Part shown: in pieces, positions 8,731 to 16,952 of the stretch
Layout of the letters: every line of letters starts with the position of its first letter
Position numbering within the stretch: position 1 is the first letter of the stretch
From: AP-16 sp046727735
GTDB lineage: Bacteria > Pseudomonadota > Alphaproteobacteria > Rhizobiales > Xanthobacteraceae
Assembly: GCA_046727735.1 (NCBI GenBank)
Contig: JBKPDF010000017.1
Location: forward strand, 62,001-126,000
DNA: 64,000 bases
Direction: 5' to 3'
Made by a program: the position numbers and the translations under genes
The notes under the pieces: model-generated
Databases searched by the model: none
Told to the model about the DNA's origin: nothing
The model's input: the letters and a program-made list of their open reading frames with translations, nothing else

Positions 8731-11409
8731 TCACGCCTGGCTCGCCGGCGTCTTGCCGAGCGCGGCCTGGGCGGCCGCCAGGCGCGCGATCGGCACCCGG
8801 AACGGCGAGCACGAGACGTAGTCGAGCCCGACGGTATCGCAGAACGCGATCGAAGCCGGATCGCCGCCGTGCTCGCCGCAGATGCCGAGCTTGAGATCGT
8901 TCCGCGACTTGCGCCCGCGCTCGACCGCAATCTTGACGAGCTCGCCGACGCCTTCACGGTCGAGCGAGACGAACGGATCGACCGGCAGGATGCCCTTCGC
9001 CGTATAGGGACCGAGAAAGCTCGCGGCGTCGTCGCGGCTGATGCCGAACGTGGTCTGGGTCAGATCGTTGGTGCCGAACGAGAAGAATTCCGCGGTTTCG
9101 GCGATCTCGCCGGCGAGCAGCGCGGCGCGCGGCAGCTCGATCATGGTGCCGACCTGATATTCGACGCGTTCCCCGGTCTCCTCGGCGACCGCGGCAGCGA
9201 CGGCGTCGATGCGCTCCTTGACGAGATCGAACTCGGCCTTGGTGGCGATCAGCGGCACCATCACTTCGGGCACGACCTTTTGGCCGGTGCTGCGCGCGGC
9301 CTCGACCGCCGCCTCGAAAATGGCGCGGGCCTGCATCTCGGCGATCTCCGGATAGGCGATCGCCAGCCGGCAGCCGCGGAAGCCCAGCATCGGGTTGAAT
9401 TCAAACAGCTCCCGGGCGCGGTCGGCGAGCTTCTTCGGGTCGGCCCTCATGGCCTTGGCGACCGCGGCGATCTCGTCCTCGCCGTGCGGCAGGAACTCGT
9501 GCAGCGGCGGATCGAGCAGCCGGATCGTGACCGGCAGCGTGCCCATGATCTCGAACAGCTCGCGGAAATCGCCGCGCTGCATCGGCAACAGCTTGGCGAG
9601 CGCGGCACGCCGGCCGGCCTCGTCGTCGGCGAGAATCATCTCGCGCACGGCGATGATGCGGTTCTCCTCGAAGAACATGTGCTCGCTCCGGCACAGCCCG
9701 ATGCCCTCGGTTCCGAACTTGACGGCAACCCGCGCGTCCTTCGGGGTATCGGCATTGGCCCGCACCTTGAGACGGCGCGCCGCGTCGGCCCAGCCCATGA
9801 GGGTCGTGAACTCGCCGGAGAGCTCGGGCTCGATCATCGGCACGCGGCCGACGAGCACTTGGCCCGTGGTGCCGTCGATCGTGAGCATCTCGCCTTTTTT
9901 CAGCGTGGTGCCGCCCGCCGAAAGCGTCTGGGCGGCATAGTCGACCCGGATCGTGCCCGCACCCGAGACGCAGGGCTTGCCCATGCCGCGCGCGACGACC
10001 GCCGCGTGCGAGGTCATGCCGCCGCGCGTCGTGAGAATACCCTCGGCAGCGTGCATGCCGTGGATGTCCTCGGGCGATGTCTCGACCCGCGCCAGGATGA
10101 CGTTGCGGCCCTGTGCCTTGAGCGCTTCGGCTTCATCGGAGGAGAACACGATCTCGCCGCAGGCGGCGCCGGGAGAAGCCGGCAGCCCGGTCGCGAGAAT
10201 CTTGCGCTCCGCCGCGGGGTCGATGGTCGGATGCAGCAGCTGATCGAGCTGGGCGGGATCGACGCGTGCAATCGCTTCCTGTTCGGAGATGAGCTTGTCC
10301 TGCGCGAGATCGACCGCGATCTTGAGCGCGGCCTTGGCGGTGCGCTTGCCGGAACGCGTCTGCAGCATCCACAGCTTGCCCTTCTCGACCGTGAACTCGA
10401 GATCCTGCATGTCGCGGTAATGCCGCTCGAGGTTCTGGTAGATGCGGACCAGCTCGGCGAAGGCTTGCGGCAGTGCGGTCTCCATCGAGGGTTTGTCGGA
10501 TTTCGCCTCGAGGCGCGCGGCTTCGGAAATCTCCTGCGGGGTGCGGATGCCGGCGACCACGTCCTCGCCCTGGGCATTGATCAGGAACTCGCCGTAGAGC
10601 TGGTTGTCTCCGGTCGATGGATTGCGCGTGAACGCGACCCCGGTGGCCGAGTTCTCGCCCATATTGCCGAACACCATGGCCTGGACGTTGACCGCGGTGC
10701 CCCAGCTTTCCGGAATGTTGTGCAGGCGCCGGTAGGTGTTGGCGCGCGCGTTCATCCACGATCCGAACACCGCGCCGACCGCGCCCCACAATTGCTCGTG
10801 CGGATCCTGCGGGAAGGGACGGCCGAGCTGCGAGTTCACGGCGTTCTTGTAGCGCGCGACGATGTTCGCCCAATCGTCGGCATCGAGATCGGTGTCGAGC
10901 CCGTAGCCCTTGCGGTCCTTGTAGGCGTCGAGAATCTCCTCGAAATGATGGTGCTCGATCCCGAGCACCACGTTGCAATACATGGCGATGAAGCGCCGGT
11001 AGCTGTCGTAGGCGAAGCGGCGGTCGTCGGCTTTTTTTGCGAGCGCCTCGACGGTCGCGTCGTTGAGGCCGAGGTTGAGCACGGTGTCCATCATGCCGGG
11101 CATCGACGCGCGGGCGCCGGAGCGCACCGAGACGAGCAGCGGATCGGAGCCGTCGCCGAATTTCTTGCTCGCCACCTTGCCGACGCGGTCGAGCGCGGCC
11201 TCGACCTGCTGCCGCAGATCTTCCGGATAACGCTTGTCGTGTTGGTAGAAATAGGTGCACACCTCGGTCGTGATGGTGAAGCCGGGCGGCACCGGCAGCC
11301 CGAGATTGGCCATCTCCGCCAGGTTGGCGCCCTTGCCGCCGAGCAGATCGCGCATCTCCGCGCGGCCTTCGGCCCTGCCGTCGCCGAAGGTGTAGACCCA
11401 TTTCGTCAT
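8731..11409 (-). CDS. ppdK: Pyruvate, phosphate dikinase
   Basis: Interconverts pyruvate + ATP + Pi and PEP + AMP + PPi, a cytosolic anaplerotic or gluconeogenic step. The length of 892 aa is that of bacterial PPDK. The N-terminal ATP-grasp domain includes LLGGKGANLAEM (about 23-34). The swivelling phosphohistidine domain has GGMTSHAAVVARGMGKPCV at about 450, whose His carries the phosphate. The C-terminal TIM barrel binds PEP and pyruvate, with GLCRSEHMFF, FGTNDLTQ and GICGEHGGDP motifs. It stands alone on the minus strand, between the efflux operon and a small DUF3096 gene. The ATG start gives MTKWVYTFGDG, typical of the family. Confidence 0.97.
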   Translation of the reverse strand: MTKWVYTFGDGRAEGRAEMRDLLGGKGANLAEMANLGLPVPPGFTITTEVCTYFYQHDKRYPEDLRQQVEAALDRVGKVASKKFGDGSDPLLVSVRSGARASMPGMMDTVLNLGLNDATVEALAKKADDRRFAYDSYRRFIAMYCNVVLGIEHHHFEEILDAYKDRKGYGLDTDLDADDWANIVARYKNAVNSQLGRPFPQDPHEQLWGAVGAVFGSWMNARANTYRRLHNIPESWGTAVNVQAMVFGNMGENSATGVAFTRNPSTGDNQLYGEFLINAQGEDVVAGIRTPQEISEAARLEAKSDKPSMETALPQAFAELVRIYQNLERHYRDMQDLEFTVEKGKLWMLQTRSGKRTAKAALKIAVDLAQDKLISEQEAIARVDPAQLDQLLHPTIDPAAERKILATGLPASPGAACGEIVFSSDEAEALKAQGRNVILARVETSPEDIHGMHAAEGILTTRGGMTSHAAVVARGMGKPCVSGAGTIRVDYAAQTLSAGGTTLKKGEMLTIDGTTGQVLVGRVPMIEPELSGEFTTLMGWADAARRLKVRANADTPKDARVAVKFGTEGIGLCRSEHMFFEENRIIAVREMILADDEAGRRAALAKLLPMQRGDFRELFEIMGTLPVTIRLLDPPLHEFLPHGEDEIAAVAKAMRADPKKLADRARELFEFNPMLGFRGCRLAIAYPEIAEMQARAIFEAAVEAARSTGQKVVPEVMVPLIATKAEFDLVKERIDAVAAAVAEETGERVEYQVGTMIELPRAALLAGEIAETAEFFSFGTNDLTQTTFGISRDDAASFLGPYTAKGILPVDPFVSLDREGVGELVKIAVERGRKSRNDLKLGICGEHGGDPASIAFCDTVGLDYVSCSPFRVPIARLAAAQAALGKTPASQA

Positions 11410-11516
11410 GTGAATTTCCGTTGCTCAACTCGCCGTCGGGCCGCGCTGTCATGGCGGCTTTTGCCCGGCATTTCAACTCTCATGAGCGAGATAAACGCGC
11501 GAGCGCGGCGGCCGCT

Positions 11517-11657
11517 TCACCGCAGGAATCCGAGGCCGATCAGCCCCACCACGATCAAATAAATCGCCACGATGATGTTGAGGAGCCGCGGAATGATCAG
11601 GATGAGAACGCCGGCGATGAGTGCGACGATGGGCTGCAGGTGCTCGAGTGCGGGCAT
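11517..11657 (-). CDS. DUF3096-type small membrane protein
   Basis: A 46-residue protein starting MPALEHLQPIVALIAGVL. It has one or two hydrophobic helices with a central IPRLLN turn, then IVAIYLIVVGLIGLG, the pattern of DUF3096 proteins found across alphaproteobacteria. The start is strongly supported by GGAGG about 6 bases before the ATG. It lies 107 bp upstream of ppdK on the same strand. Function is unknown, and the location is presumably the inner membrane. Confidence 0.8.
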   Translation of the reverse strand: MPALEHLQPIVALIAGVLILIIPRLLNIIVAIYLIVVGLIGLGFLR

Positions 11658-11794
11658 GGAATTCCTCCGGAAAACGAGGGACAACGGCGCAGCAAGCGGG
11701 GCGGTTCCTGACTATATTGCCGCGGAAGACAAAGCCGTACCAGCGGCTCCGAATCTCCAGCGGTCCTGTTTGTTCGCGGACGAGCGGCACACGC

Positions 11795-11951
11795 GTTTCC
11801 CCTCTCCCCTGTGGGAGGGGGTGGCGAGTTGCGAGCGTCAGCGCGCAACGAGCCGGGCGAGGGGTTAGTTTTTGCTCGCACCCCTCACCCGGCCGATCCT
11901 CGTTGCACTCGGATCGGCCACCCTCTCCCACAAGGGGAGAGGGGAAGCGCG
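11795..11951. repeat. Palindromic intergenic element, family B copy 1
   Basis: Two hairpins of the CCCTCTCCC...GGGAGAGGG type flank a central hairpin. The outer arms are TTTCCCCTCTCCC (about 11796) and GGGGAGAGGGGAAG (to about 11951), and the interior contains complementary GAGCCGGGCGAGGGGT and ACCCCTCACCCGGC. It occupies much of the 344-bp gap between the DUF3096 gene and glyS. Nothing else was recognised in the gap. Related copies lie at 27471, 49805 and 60343. Confidence 0.75.
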
Positions 11952-12001
11952 TAGGCCTCACGTGCGGAGAAAACCGTCGCAGCGAATCGCCGCAGCGCGG
12001 G

Positions 12002-14104
12002 TTAGCCCTCGATTTGAGAGAAATCCGCCACCGGTCGGATCGCATCACGAATTTCACCGAGAAGTTTCAAACGATTCTCGCGCAGTTTTGCATCATCGAC
12101 ATTGACCGTGACCTTGTCGAAGAAGGCGTCGACTGTGGGCCGCAGCTTCGCCATCGCGGCCATCGCCGCCACAAAATCCTCACGCCTCACCGCGACCATC
12201 GCGTCCTGCCTGGCGGTTTCGATCGCGGCAGCGAGCGCCCCTTCTTCGTCCTGACGGTAAAACTGAGGGTCGGGCGCGCCGACGTAAAAGTGCCCGTCCC
12301 GCTTTTCCTCAATGCGGAGGATGTTGGCTGCGCGCTTGTAACCGGTGAGCAAATTTCGCCCGTCCTCGGTGTCTAGGAAACGTCCCAGCGCCTCGACTCG
12401 CCGGACGATCAGCACGAGGTCGTCTTGCTCGCCCGCAGCGAACACGGCATCGACCAAGTCGTGGCGCGCGCCCTGCTCGCGCAACTGGATCTTCAGCCGC
12501 TCGGCGAAGAATGCAAGCAGATCATCCAGTATGGGACTGCGATCGATGACACCCGTCGACGTTCCCATTTCGGGTAGACCGCTTGCGGCGAATTCGCATA
12601 GGTGAAACAGCCGAAGCCGGAGCTCGTTGTCGAGCACAATCCGGATGACGCCTAGCGCCGCCCGTCGCAGCGCATAGGGGTCTTTCGACCCGGTCGGCTT
12701 TTCGTCGATCGCCCAAAAGGAAACCAGCATGTCGAGCTTGTCGGCGAGCGCGACCGCGACCGACACCGGATCGGCCGGCACGAGATCGGACGGGCCCTGC
12801 GGCTTGTAATGATCCTCGATTGCGTGGGCGACGGCCTCGTCCTCGCCCGTTTCCTCGGCATAATATTTCCCCATCGTGCCCTGCAGCTCCGGGAACTCGC
12901 CGACCATCAGGGTGACGAGATCGGTCTTGCAGAGCTTCGCGGCGCGTTCCGCCTTGCGCCGGTCCGCCTTGACGGCGGGCGCGAGCTCGCAGGCGAGCCG
13001 CACGATGCGTTCTACCCGCTGGGCCTGGGTGCCGAGCTTCTCGTGAAAAACGATTTCTTCGAGCTTGGGCAGCCGGTCTTCGAGCTTCGTCTGCAGATCG
13101 GTGTCCCAAAAAAATTTCGCGTCGGCGAGGCGTGCGCGGATCACGCGCTCGTTGCCGGCGACGATCGCCTTGCCGCCGTCCGCGGGCTCGGTGTTGGCGA
13201 CGAGAACGAAGCGGTTGGTCAGCCTGGCGGTCGCTGGATCGCGCAGCACGAAGCATTTCTGGTTGGCCCGGATGGTGGCGCGGATCACTTCCGGCGGGAT
13301 CGCCAGAAAGCTCGGATCGAAGGCGCCCATCAGCACCAGCGGCCATTCGACGAGGCCGGCGACTTCGGCGAGCAGCGCCTCGTCCTCGACGAGCTCGCAG
13401 CCTTGCGCGAATGCCAGGTTGCGGGCGTCCGCAACAATGATCTGCGCGCGGCGCGCGGCGTCGAGCACGACCTTGGCGCGCTCGAGTTTTTGCAGGTAAT
13501 CGTCGAGCCGGCGCACCGCAAACGGCTGCGGCGCCAGAAAGCGGTGCCCGCAAGTGACGTCGCCCGCAGCGATGCCGTCGACCGCGAAGCGCACGACGTC
13601 CGGCGCCTCGGTCTGCGCGCCGAACGTCGCGACGATCGAGTGCAGCGGGCGCACCCAGCTCAGATTTCCCGAGCTCCAGCGCATCGACTTCGGCCACGGG
13701 AACTCGCGGATCACTGCGGGAAGAATCTCGGCGATGACCTCGATCGCGGCGCGACCCGGCTTCTCGATCAGCGCGACATAGAAGTCGCCCTTCTTGGGAT
13801 CTTTGCGGACTTTCGCCTCGGCGATCGAGCCAAGTCCGGCGCTCTTGAGGAATCCGGCGATTGCCGGCTCCGGCGCACCGACGCGCGGCCCGCGCTTCTC
13901 CTCGTTGAGGTCCGGCTGGCGCGCTGGCAGCCCCTCGACCACGAGCGCCAGCCGGCGCGGCGTGACGAACGCTTTGGCGCCCTCATAGACCAGCCCAGCA
14001 TCGACCAGGCGCTCGGTGACGAGGCGCTCGAGATCCGCGGCGGCCTTCTGCTGCATCCGCGCCGGGATTTCCTCTGACAGGAGCTCGAGCAGGAGATCAG
14101 GCAT
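12002..14104 (-). CDS. glyS: Glycine-tRNA ligase beta subunit
   Basis: Beta subunit of the tetrameric bacterial glycyl-tRNA synthetase, which contacts tRNA-Gly and is needed with GlyQ for charging. The start at 14104 gives MPDLLLELLSEEIPARMQ, the conserved N-terminus; the frame continues 11 codons further upstream without support. About 700 aa, normal for the family. HD-like and anticodon-binding-like segments (YYAEETGEDEAVAHAIEDHYKP, split by the length limit of this field into its key YYAEETGEDEAVA part) sit near residue 400. It lies downstream of glyQ on the same strand, separated by a family A repeat, and the two are probably co-transcribed. Confidence 0.96.
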   Translation of the reverse strand: MPDLLLELLSEEIPARMQQKAAADLERLVTERLVDAGLVYEGAKAFVTPRRLALVVEGLPARQPDLNEEKRGPRVGAPEPAIAGFLKSAGLGSIAEAKVRKDPKKGDFYVALIEKPGRAAIEVIAEILPAVIREFPWPKSMRWSSGNLSWVRPLHSIVATFGAQTEAPDVVRFAVDGIAAGDVTCGHRFLAPQPFAVRRLDDYLQKLERAKVVLDAARRAQIIVADARNLAFAQGCELVEDEALLAEVAGLVEWPLVLMGAFDPSFLAIPPEVIRATIRANQKCFVLRDPATARLTNRFVLVANTEPADGGKAIVAGNERVIRARLADAKFFWDTDLQTKLEDRLPKLEEIVFHEKLGTQAQRVERIVRLACELAPAVKADRRKAERAAKLCKTDLVTLMVGEFPELQGTMGKYYAEETGEDEAVAHAIEDHYKPQGPSDLVPADPVSVAVALADKLDMLVSFWAIDEKPTGSKDPYALRRAALGVIRIVLDNELRLRLFHLCEFAASGLPEMGTSTGVIDRSPILDDLLAFFAERLKIQLREQGARHDLVDAVFAAGEQDDLVLIVRRVEALGRFLDTEDGRNLLTGYKRAANILRIEEKRDGHFYVGAPDPQFYRQDEEGALAAAIETARQDAMVAVRREDFVAAMAAMAKLRPTVDAFFDKVTVNVDDAKLRENRLKLLGEIRDAIRPVADFSQIEG

Positions 14105-14122
14105 AGCAACCGTTTCCGAGGC

Positions 14123-14247
14123 GGTCGTCCCGGCCAAGCGAGCGATGCGAGCGCGAGCCGGGACACATGAACACGATCCAAGATGTCACATCGAAACCCG
14201 TGTTCATGGGTTCCGGCTCTCGCGCGGTGCGCTCGGCCGGAATGACG
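14123..14247. repeat. Palindromic element, family A copy 1 (overlaps glyQ 3' end)
   Basis: First of five copies of a roughly 105-140 bp palindrome. One arm reads GTCGTCCCGG ... GGGACACATGAACAC, the other GTGTTCATGGGTTCCGG ... CCGGAATGACG, with a variable spacer between. It lies between glyQ and glyS and runs about 44 bp into glyQ, providing its last codons and stop. Other copies are at 21510, 32841, 33728 and 43079. Confidence 0.8.
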
Positions 14248-15223
14248 AGGCTTGCGCATTGGACAGGCCCGCGCCGCCGCCCGTTTCGGTCGCGAGCCAG
14301 GCTTCGCCGCAGGCCTTCGCGAGCTCGCGCACGCGCAGGATGTAGCTCTGCCGCTCGGTCACCGAGATCACGCCGCGCGCGTCGAGCAGGTTGAACACGT
14401 GGCTCGCCTTGATGCACTGGTCGTAGGCCGGCAGCGCCATGCGGTGACGACGCACGTTGCCCTCGATCGTCCATCCGGCCTCGAGATATTTGCGGCACGC
14501 GGCTTCCGCCATGCGGAACTGCTCGAACAGCATGTCGGTGTCGGCGAACTCGAAATTGTGGCGGGAATATTCCTGCTCGGCCTGCAGAAAAACCTCGCCG
14601 TAGGTCACCTTGCGGTCGTCGTCGCGGCCGTTGAAGTTCAGCTCGAATACGTTCTCGACGCCCTGCACGTACATCGCGAGACGCTCGAGCCCGTAGGTCA
14701 GCTCGCCCGATACCGGCCGGCATTCGAAGCCGGCGACCTGCTGAAAGTAAGTGAACTGCGACACCTCCATGCCGTCGCACCAGCATTCCCAGCCGAGCCC
14801 CCAGGCGCCCAGCGTCGGGCTCTCCCAATCGTCCTCGACGAAGCGGATGTCGTGGATCGCCGGATCGATGCCGATCGCGAACAGCGACTCGAGATAAAGC
14901 TCCTGCATGTCCTCAGGCGACGGCTTGAGGATCACCTGGAACTGATAATAGTGCTGCAGCCGGTTGGGGTTCTCGCCGTAGCGGCCGTCCTTGGGACGCC
15001 GCGAAGGCTGCACGTAGGCGGCGTTCCAGGGTTTCGGCCCGAGCGCGCGCAGCGTCGTCGCCGGATGGAAGGTGCCGGCGCCGACTTCCATGTCGTAGGG
15101 CTGCAGGATGACGCAGCCCCACTGCGCCCAGAACTGCTCGAGCGCGAGGATCAGCCCCTGAAACGAGCGCGCGGGGGACATCGGATCATCGCGCGAGGGG
15201 AGAAGCGACGGCGCGGGTTTCAT
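14204..15223 (-). CDS. glyQ: Glycine-tRNA ligase alpha subunit
   Basis: Catalytic alpha subunit of glycyl-tRNA synthetase (class II), which activates glycine. Class II motifs and family signatures are clear: RSFQGLILALEQFWAQWGC, QPYDMEVGAGTFHPATTLR, YVQPSRRPKDGRYGENPNR and DWESPTLGAWGLGWECW. Homologues as I recall them end soon after GEAWLATETGGGA. Here about 20 residues follow, ending SFRPSAPRESRNP, and the last dozen codons plus the TGA lie inside a family A repeat. The start at 15223 is the longest reading. An ATG at 15181 (MSPARSFQGL) is equally possible, and neither has a clear Shine-Dalgarno. It is upstream of glyS. Confidence 0.95.
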   Translation of the reverse strand: MKPAPSLLPSRDDPMSPARSFQGLILALEQFWAQWGCVILQPYDMEVGAGTFHPATTLRALGPKPWNAAYVQPSRRPKDGRYGENPNRLQHYYQFQVILKPSPEDMQELYLESLFAIGIDPAIHDIRFVEDDWESPTLGAWGLGWECWCDGMEVSQFTYFQQVAGFECRPVSGELTYGLERLAMYVQGVENVFELNFNGRDDDRKVTYGEVFLQAEQEYSRHNFEFADTDMLFEQFRMAEAACRKYLEAGWTIEGNVRRHRMALPAYDQCIKASHVFNLLDARGVISVTERQSYILRVRELAKACGEAWLATETGGGAGLSNAQASSFRPSAPRESRNP

Positions 15224-15277
15224 GGAAGATCTGGCGGTTACGATGCGCGAGGCGCGGACACGTTCGCCGTCGGCACG

Positions 15278-15322
15278 GCAACGGGCGGTTAACTCTGTTG
15301 TCGGCTCGGCACCGCCCGTTGC
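15278..15322 (-). promoter_or_regulatory. Perfect 12-bp inverted repeat in the glyQ leader
   Basis: GCAACGGGCGGT at 15278-15289 is exactly complementary to ACCGCCCGTTGC at 15311-15322, with a 21-base loop. It lies about 55 bp upstream of the glyQ start and no gene covers it. It could be a leader hairpin, an operator, or a bidirectional terminator, although no T-run follows on the glyQ strand. The rest of 15224-15474 shows nothing else recognisable. Confidence 0.4.
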
Positions 15323-15474
15323 AGAAATTTCTTAGCAAATTCTGCGATGACGCCGCAGTGCGGTGGGGAACCTATCGGCGGCCAACAGGGGGGTCAAGCC
15401 GCCGCCCGTAAGTGACTCCACCGTTGCCGCCGCCGAACCCGTGACGGTTCAAGCGGCAAACGAGGAGGCTTGCG

Positions 15475-15564
15475 GTGCCACCCTTCGAGATCATCGGCTT
15501 GTGCGGCGTCGTGCTGTTCTTCGCAGCCCTGATGTTCGGGGCGCGGCAGACGCCGGTGCGCTGA
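15475..15564 (+). CDS. Small hydrophobic peptide, 29 aa
   Basis: A GTG start preceded by GAGGAGG at six bases' spacing opens a 29-codon frame, PPFEIIGLCGVVLFFAALMF then GARQTPVR. It has one transmembrane helix and a short basic tail. The strong ribosome-binding site is the main support. It converges on the small membrane protein at 15580, 15 bp away. Function is unknown. Confidence 0.4.
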   Translation: MPPFEIIGLCGVVLFFAALMFGARQTPVR

Positions 15565-15579
15565 CCGGATCGCCGGCGC

Positions 15580-15777
15580 CTATTTCGGCCGGTAGATTCC
15601 GGTTGCCGGATCGCGTTCGAGCCGCGGACCGCGGTCGGGCTCGGCGTGCGCGGCGCGTCTGCCGACGTCCTGCCGGGCGCCGAGCTCGGCATTCCAACGC
15701 CGCGCCCGCTCGGCGATCCAGCGCCCGACCACGACGGCGCCGACCGCGCCCAGCGCCCAGACGATCAGCGGCGGCAT
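15580..15777 (-). CDS. Small membrane-anchored protein, 65 aa
   Basis: A hypothetical protein with an N-terminal transmembrane helix (LIVWALGAVGAVVVGRWI, residues 4-21). A basic Arg-rich segment (ERARRWNAE) follows, then a polar tail ending LERDPATGIYRPK. The tail motif RDPxTGxYRP and the arrangement resemble small conserved rhizobial proteins that I cannot name. It follows the S49 peptidase on the same strand after 52 bp and could be co-transcribed with it. Confidence 0.65.
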   Translation of the reverse strand: MPPLIVWALGAVGAVVVGRWIAERARRWNAELGARQDVGRRAAHAEPDRGPRLERDPATGIYRPK

Positions 15778-15829
15778 GCCTCATCCTCGCAAAAGTCTGG
15801 CGAAAACCGGCTCCCACGCCCCAAGCAGC

Positions 15830-16708
15830 TTATAGCCCATAGCGCGCCCACAGCGCACGCGCCTCGATCGCGGACAGCACCTCGTCGGCAAAACCCGCGC
15901 CGCTCCAAAGCTGCCCCGAAATGATCCCGCCGACGCCAGGGATTCGCCGCCCGAACCAACCACGCTCCGCGCTGATGAGGGGGGTCGCAATCTTGTCGCC
16001 GAAACGCGCGCGCAAAATCGAGCGAATGTCGCCGATCCGATCGGCGAGTCCGAGCTCGATCGATCTCTGGCCGGTCCAGTATTCGCCGGAAAACAACGTC
16101 TCGTCCGGGCCGGCGAGCGCGGCGCCGCGGCGCGATTTCACGAGCAAGATGAAGCTCTGATGGATTTCTCCCTGGATCGCTTTCAGCCGCTCGACATCCT
16201 CGGGCTTCTCCGGAAGGAAGGGATCGAGCGTCACCTTGCGCTCGCCGGAGGTGTAGACCCGCCGCTCGATGCCGAGCTTTTCGATCAGCCGGTTGAAGCC
16301 GAAGGTGCCGCCCACGACCCCGATCGAGCCGAGGATCGAGGAGGCGTCGCAGACGATCTCGTCGGCCGCGCAGGCGATCATGTAGCCGCCAGACGCCGCC
16401 ACATCCTCGACGAAGGCAATCACCGGGCGCGCATGCTCTTCGGCGAGCTGGCGGATGCGCTGGAAGATCAGGTGCGATTGCACCGCGGAGCCGCCCGGGG
16501 AGTTGATCACGAGCGCGACTGCCTTGGCGTTGGGCCAAGCGAATCCGCGTTCGAGCGACCGCGCCACCGAGGACAGGGTCAGGCCGGGCCGAAGCGGCGT
16601 GCTGAAACCGATGATGCCGGCGAGCCGCACCACCGGCACGACGGTAAAGCCCGGCCGGAACCGGCGGGGCAAGACCGGCGAAAGCAGGCTCCTGAGGCGA
16701 TCGAACAT
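15830..16708 (-). CDS. S49-family membrane peptidase (SohB/SppA-like)
   Basis: Serine peptidase of the signal-peptide-peptidase A class, about 292 aa, the short single-domain form. The oxyanion region LVINSPGGSAVQSHL is followed by the catalytic-serine segment DVAASGGYMIACAADEI and SILGSIGVVGG. The family uses a Ser/Lys dyad, and the Lys probably lies in the SGERKVTLDPF stretch. The start at 16708 (MFDRLRSLL) is preferred because GGAG precedes it at 6 bases; the frame extends 12 codons upstream without such a site. It probably degrades cleaved signal peptides or misfolded membrane proteins. Confidence 0.88.
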   Translation of the reverse strand: MFDRLRSLLSPVLPRRFRPGFTVVPVVRLAGIIGFSTPLRPGLTLSSVARSLERGFAWPNAKAVALVINSPGGSAVQSHLIFQRIRQLAEEHARPVIAFVEDVAASGGYMIACAADEIVCDASSILGSIGVVGGTFGFNRLIEKLGIERRVYTSGERKVTLDPFLPEKPEDVERLKAIQGEIHQSFILLVKSRRGAALAGPDETLFSGEYWTGQRSIELGLADRIGDIRSILRARFGDKIATPLISAERGWFGRRIPGVGGIISGQLWSGAGFADEVLSAIEARALWARYGL

Positions 16709-16847
16709 GCTGGGCTCCGATCCGGCAAGCACATAGGCGACCACGCGTCCCGCCTCAAGCCGGCGGGCGGAGGCTCAGTGCCGCAATTCGTTAACCAATG
16801 CGCGCTAGGAAATCCAAGGGAAAGGCTTCCGCTTCGGGGGATCGCGC

Positions 16848-16943
16848 GTGAAAATCCTGTTTCTCGTTCTTTTGGTCGCGGCAATCACGCTCTCGGCTTA
16901 TTTGCGGACGCGGGATCCGGCCGCCGAGCCGGATGCGGTGTAG
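16848..16943 (+). CDS. Small hydrophobic peptide, 31 aa
   Basis: A GTG-initiated frame encoding KILFLVLLVAAITLSAYLRT and then a short acidic tail ending PDAV. It is a single signal-like or transmembrane helix. A GGGGGA run ends six bases upstream of the GTG. It sits between the divergent S49 peptidase gene and the 3' end of the FTR1 gene. Evidence is limited to the start site and composition. Confidence 0.35.
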   Translation: MKILFLVLLVAAITLSAYLRTRDPAAEPDAV

Positions 16944-16952
16944 AACCGAGTT

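Noticed and set aside
15224..15322. Glycine T-box riboswitch upstream of glyQ
   Set aside because: Only one hairpin is present; no T-box sequence or specifier loop was seen, and such leaders are rare in proteobacteria.
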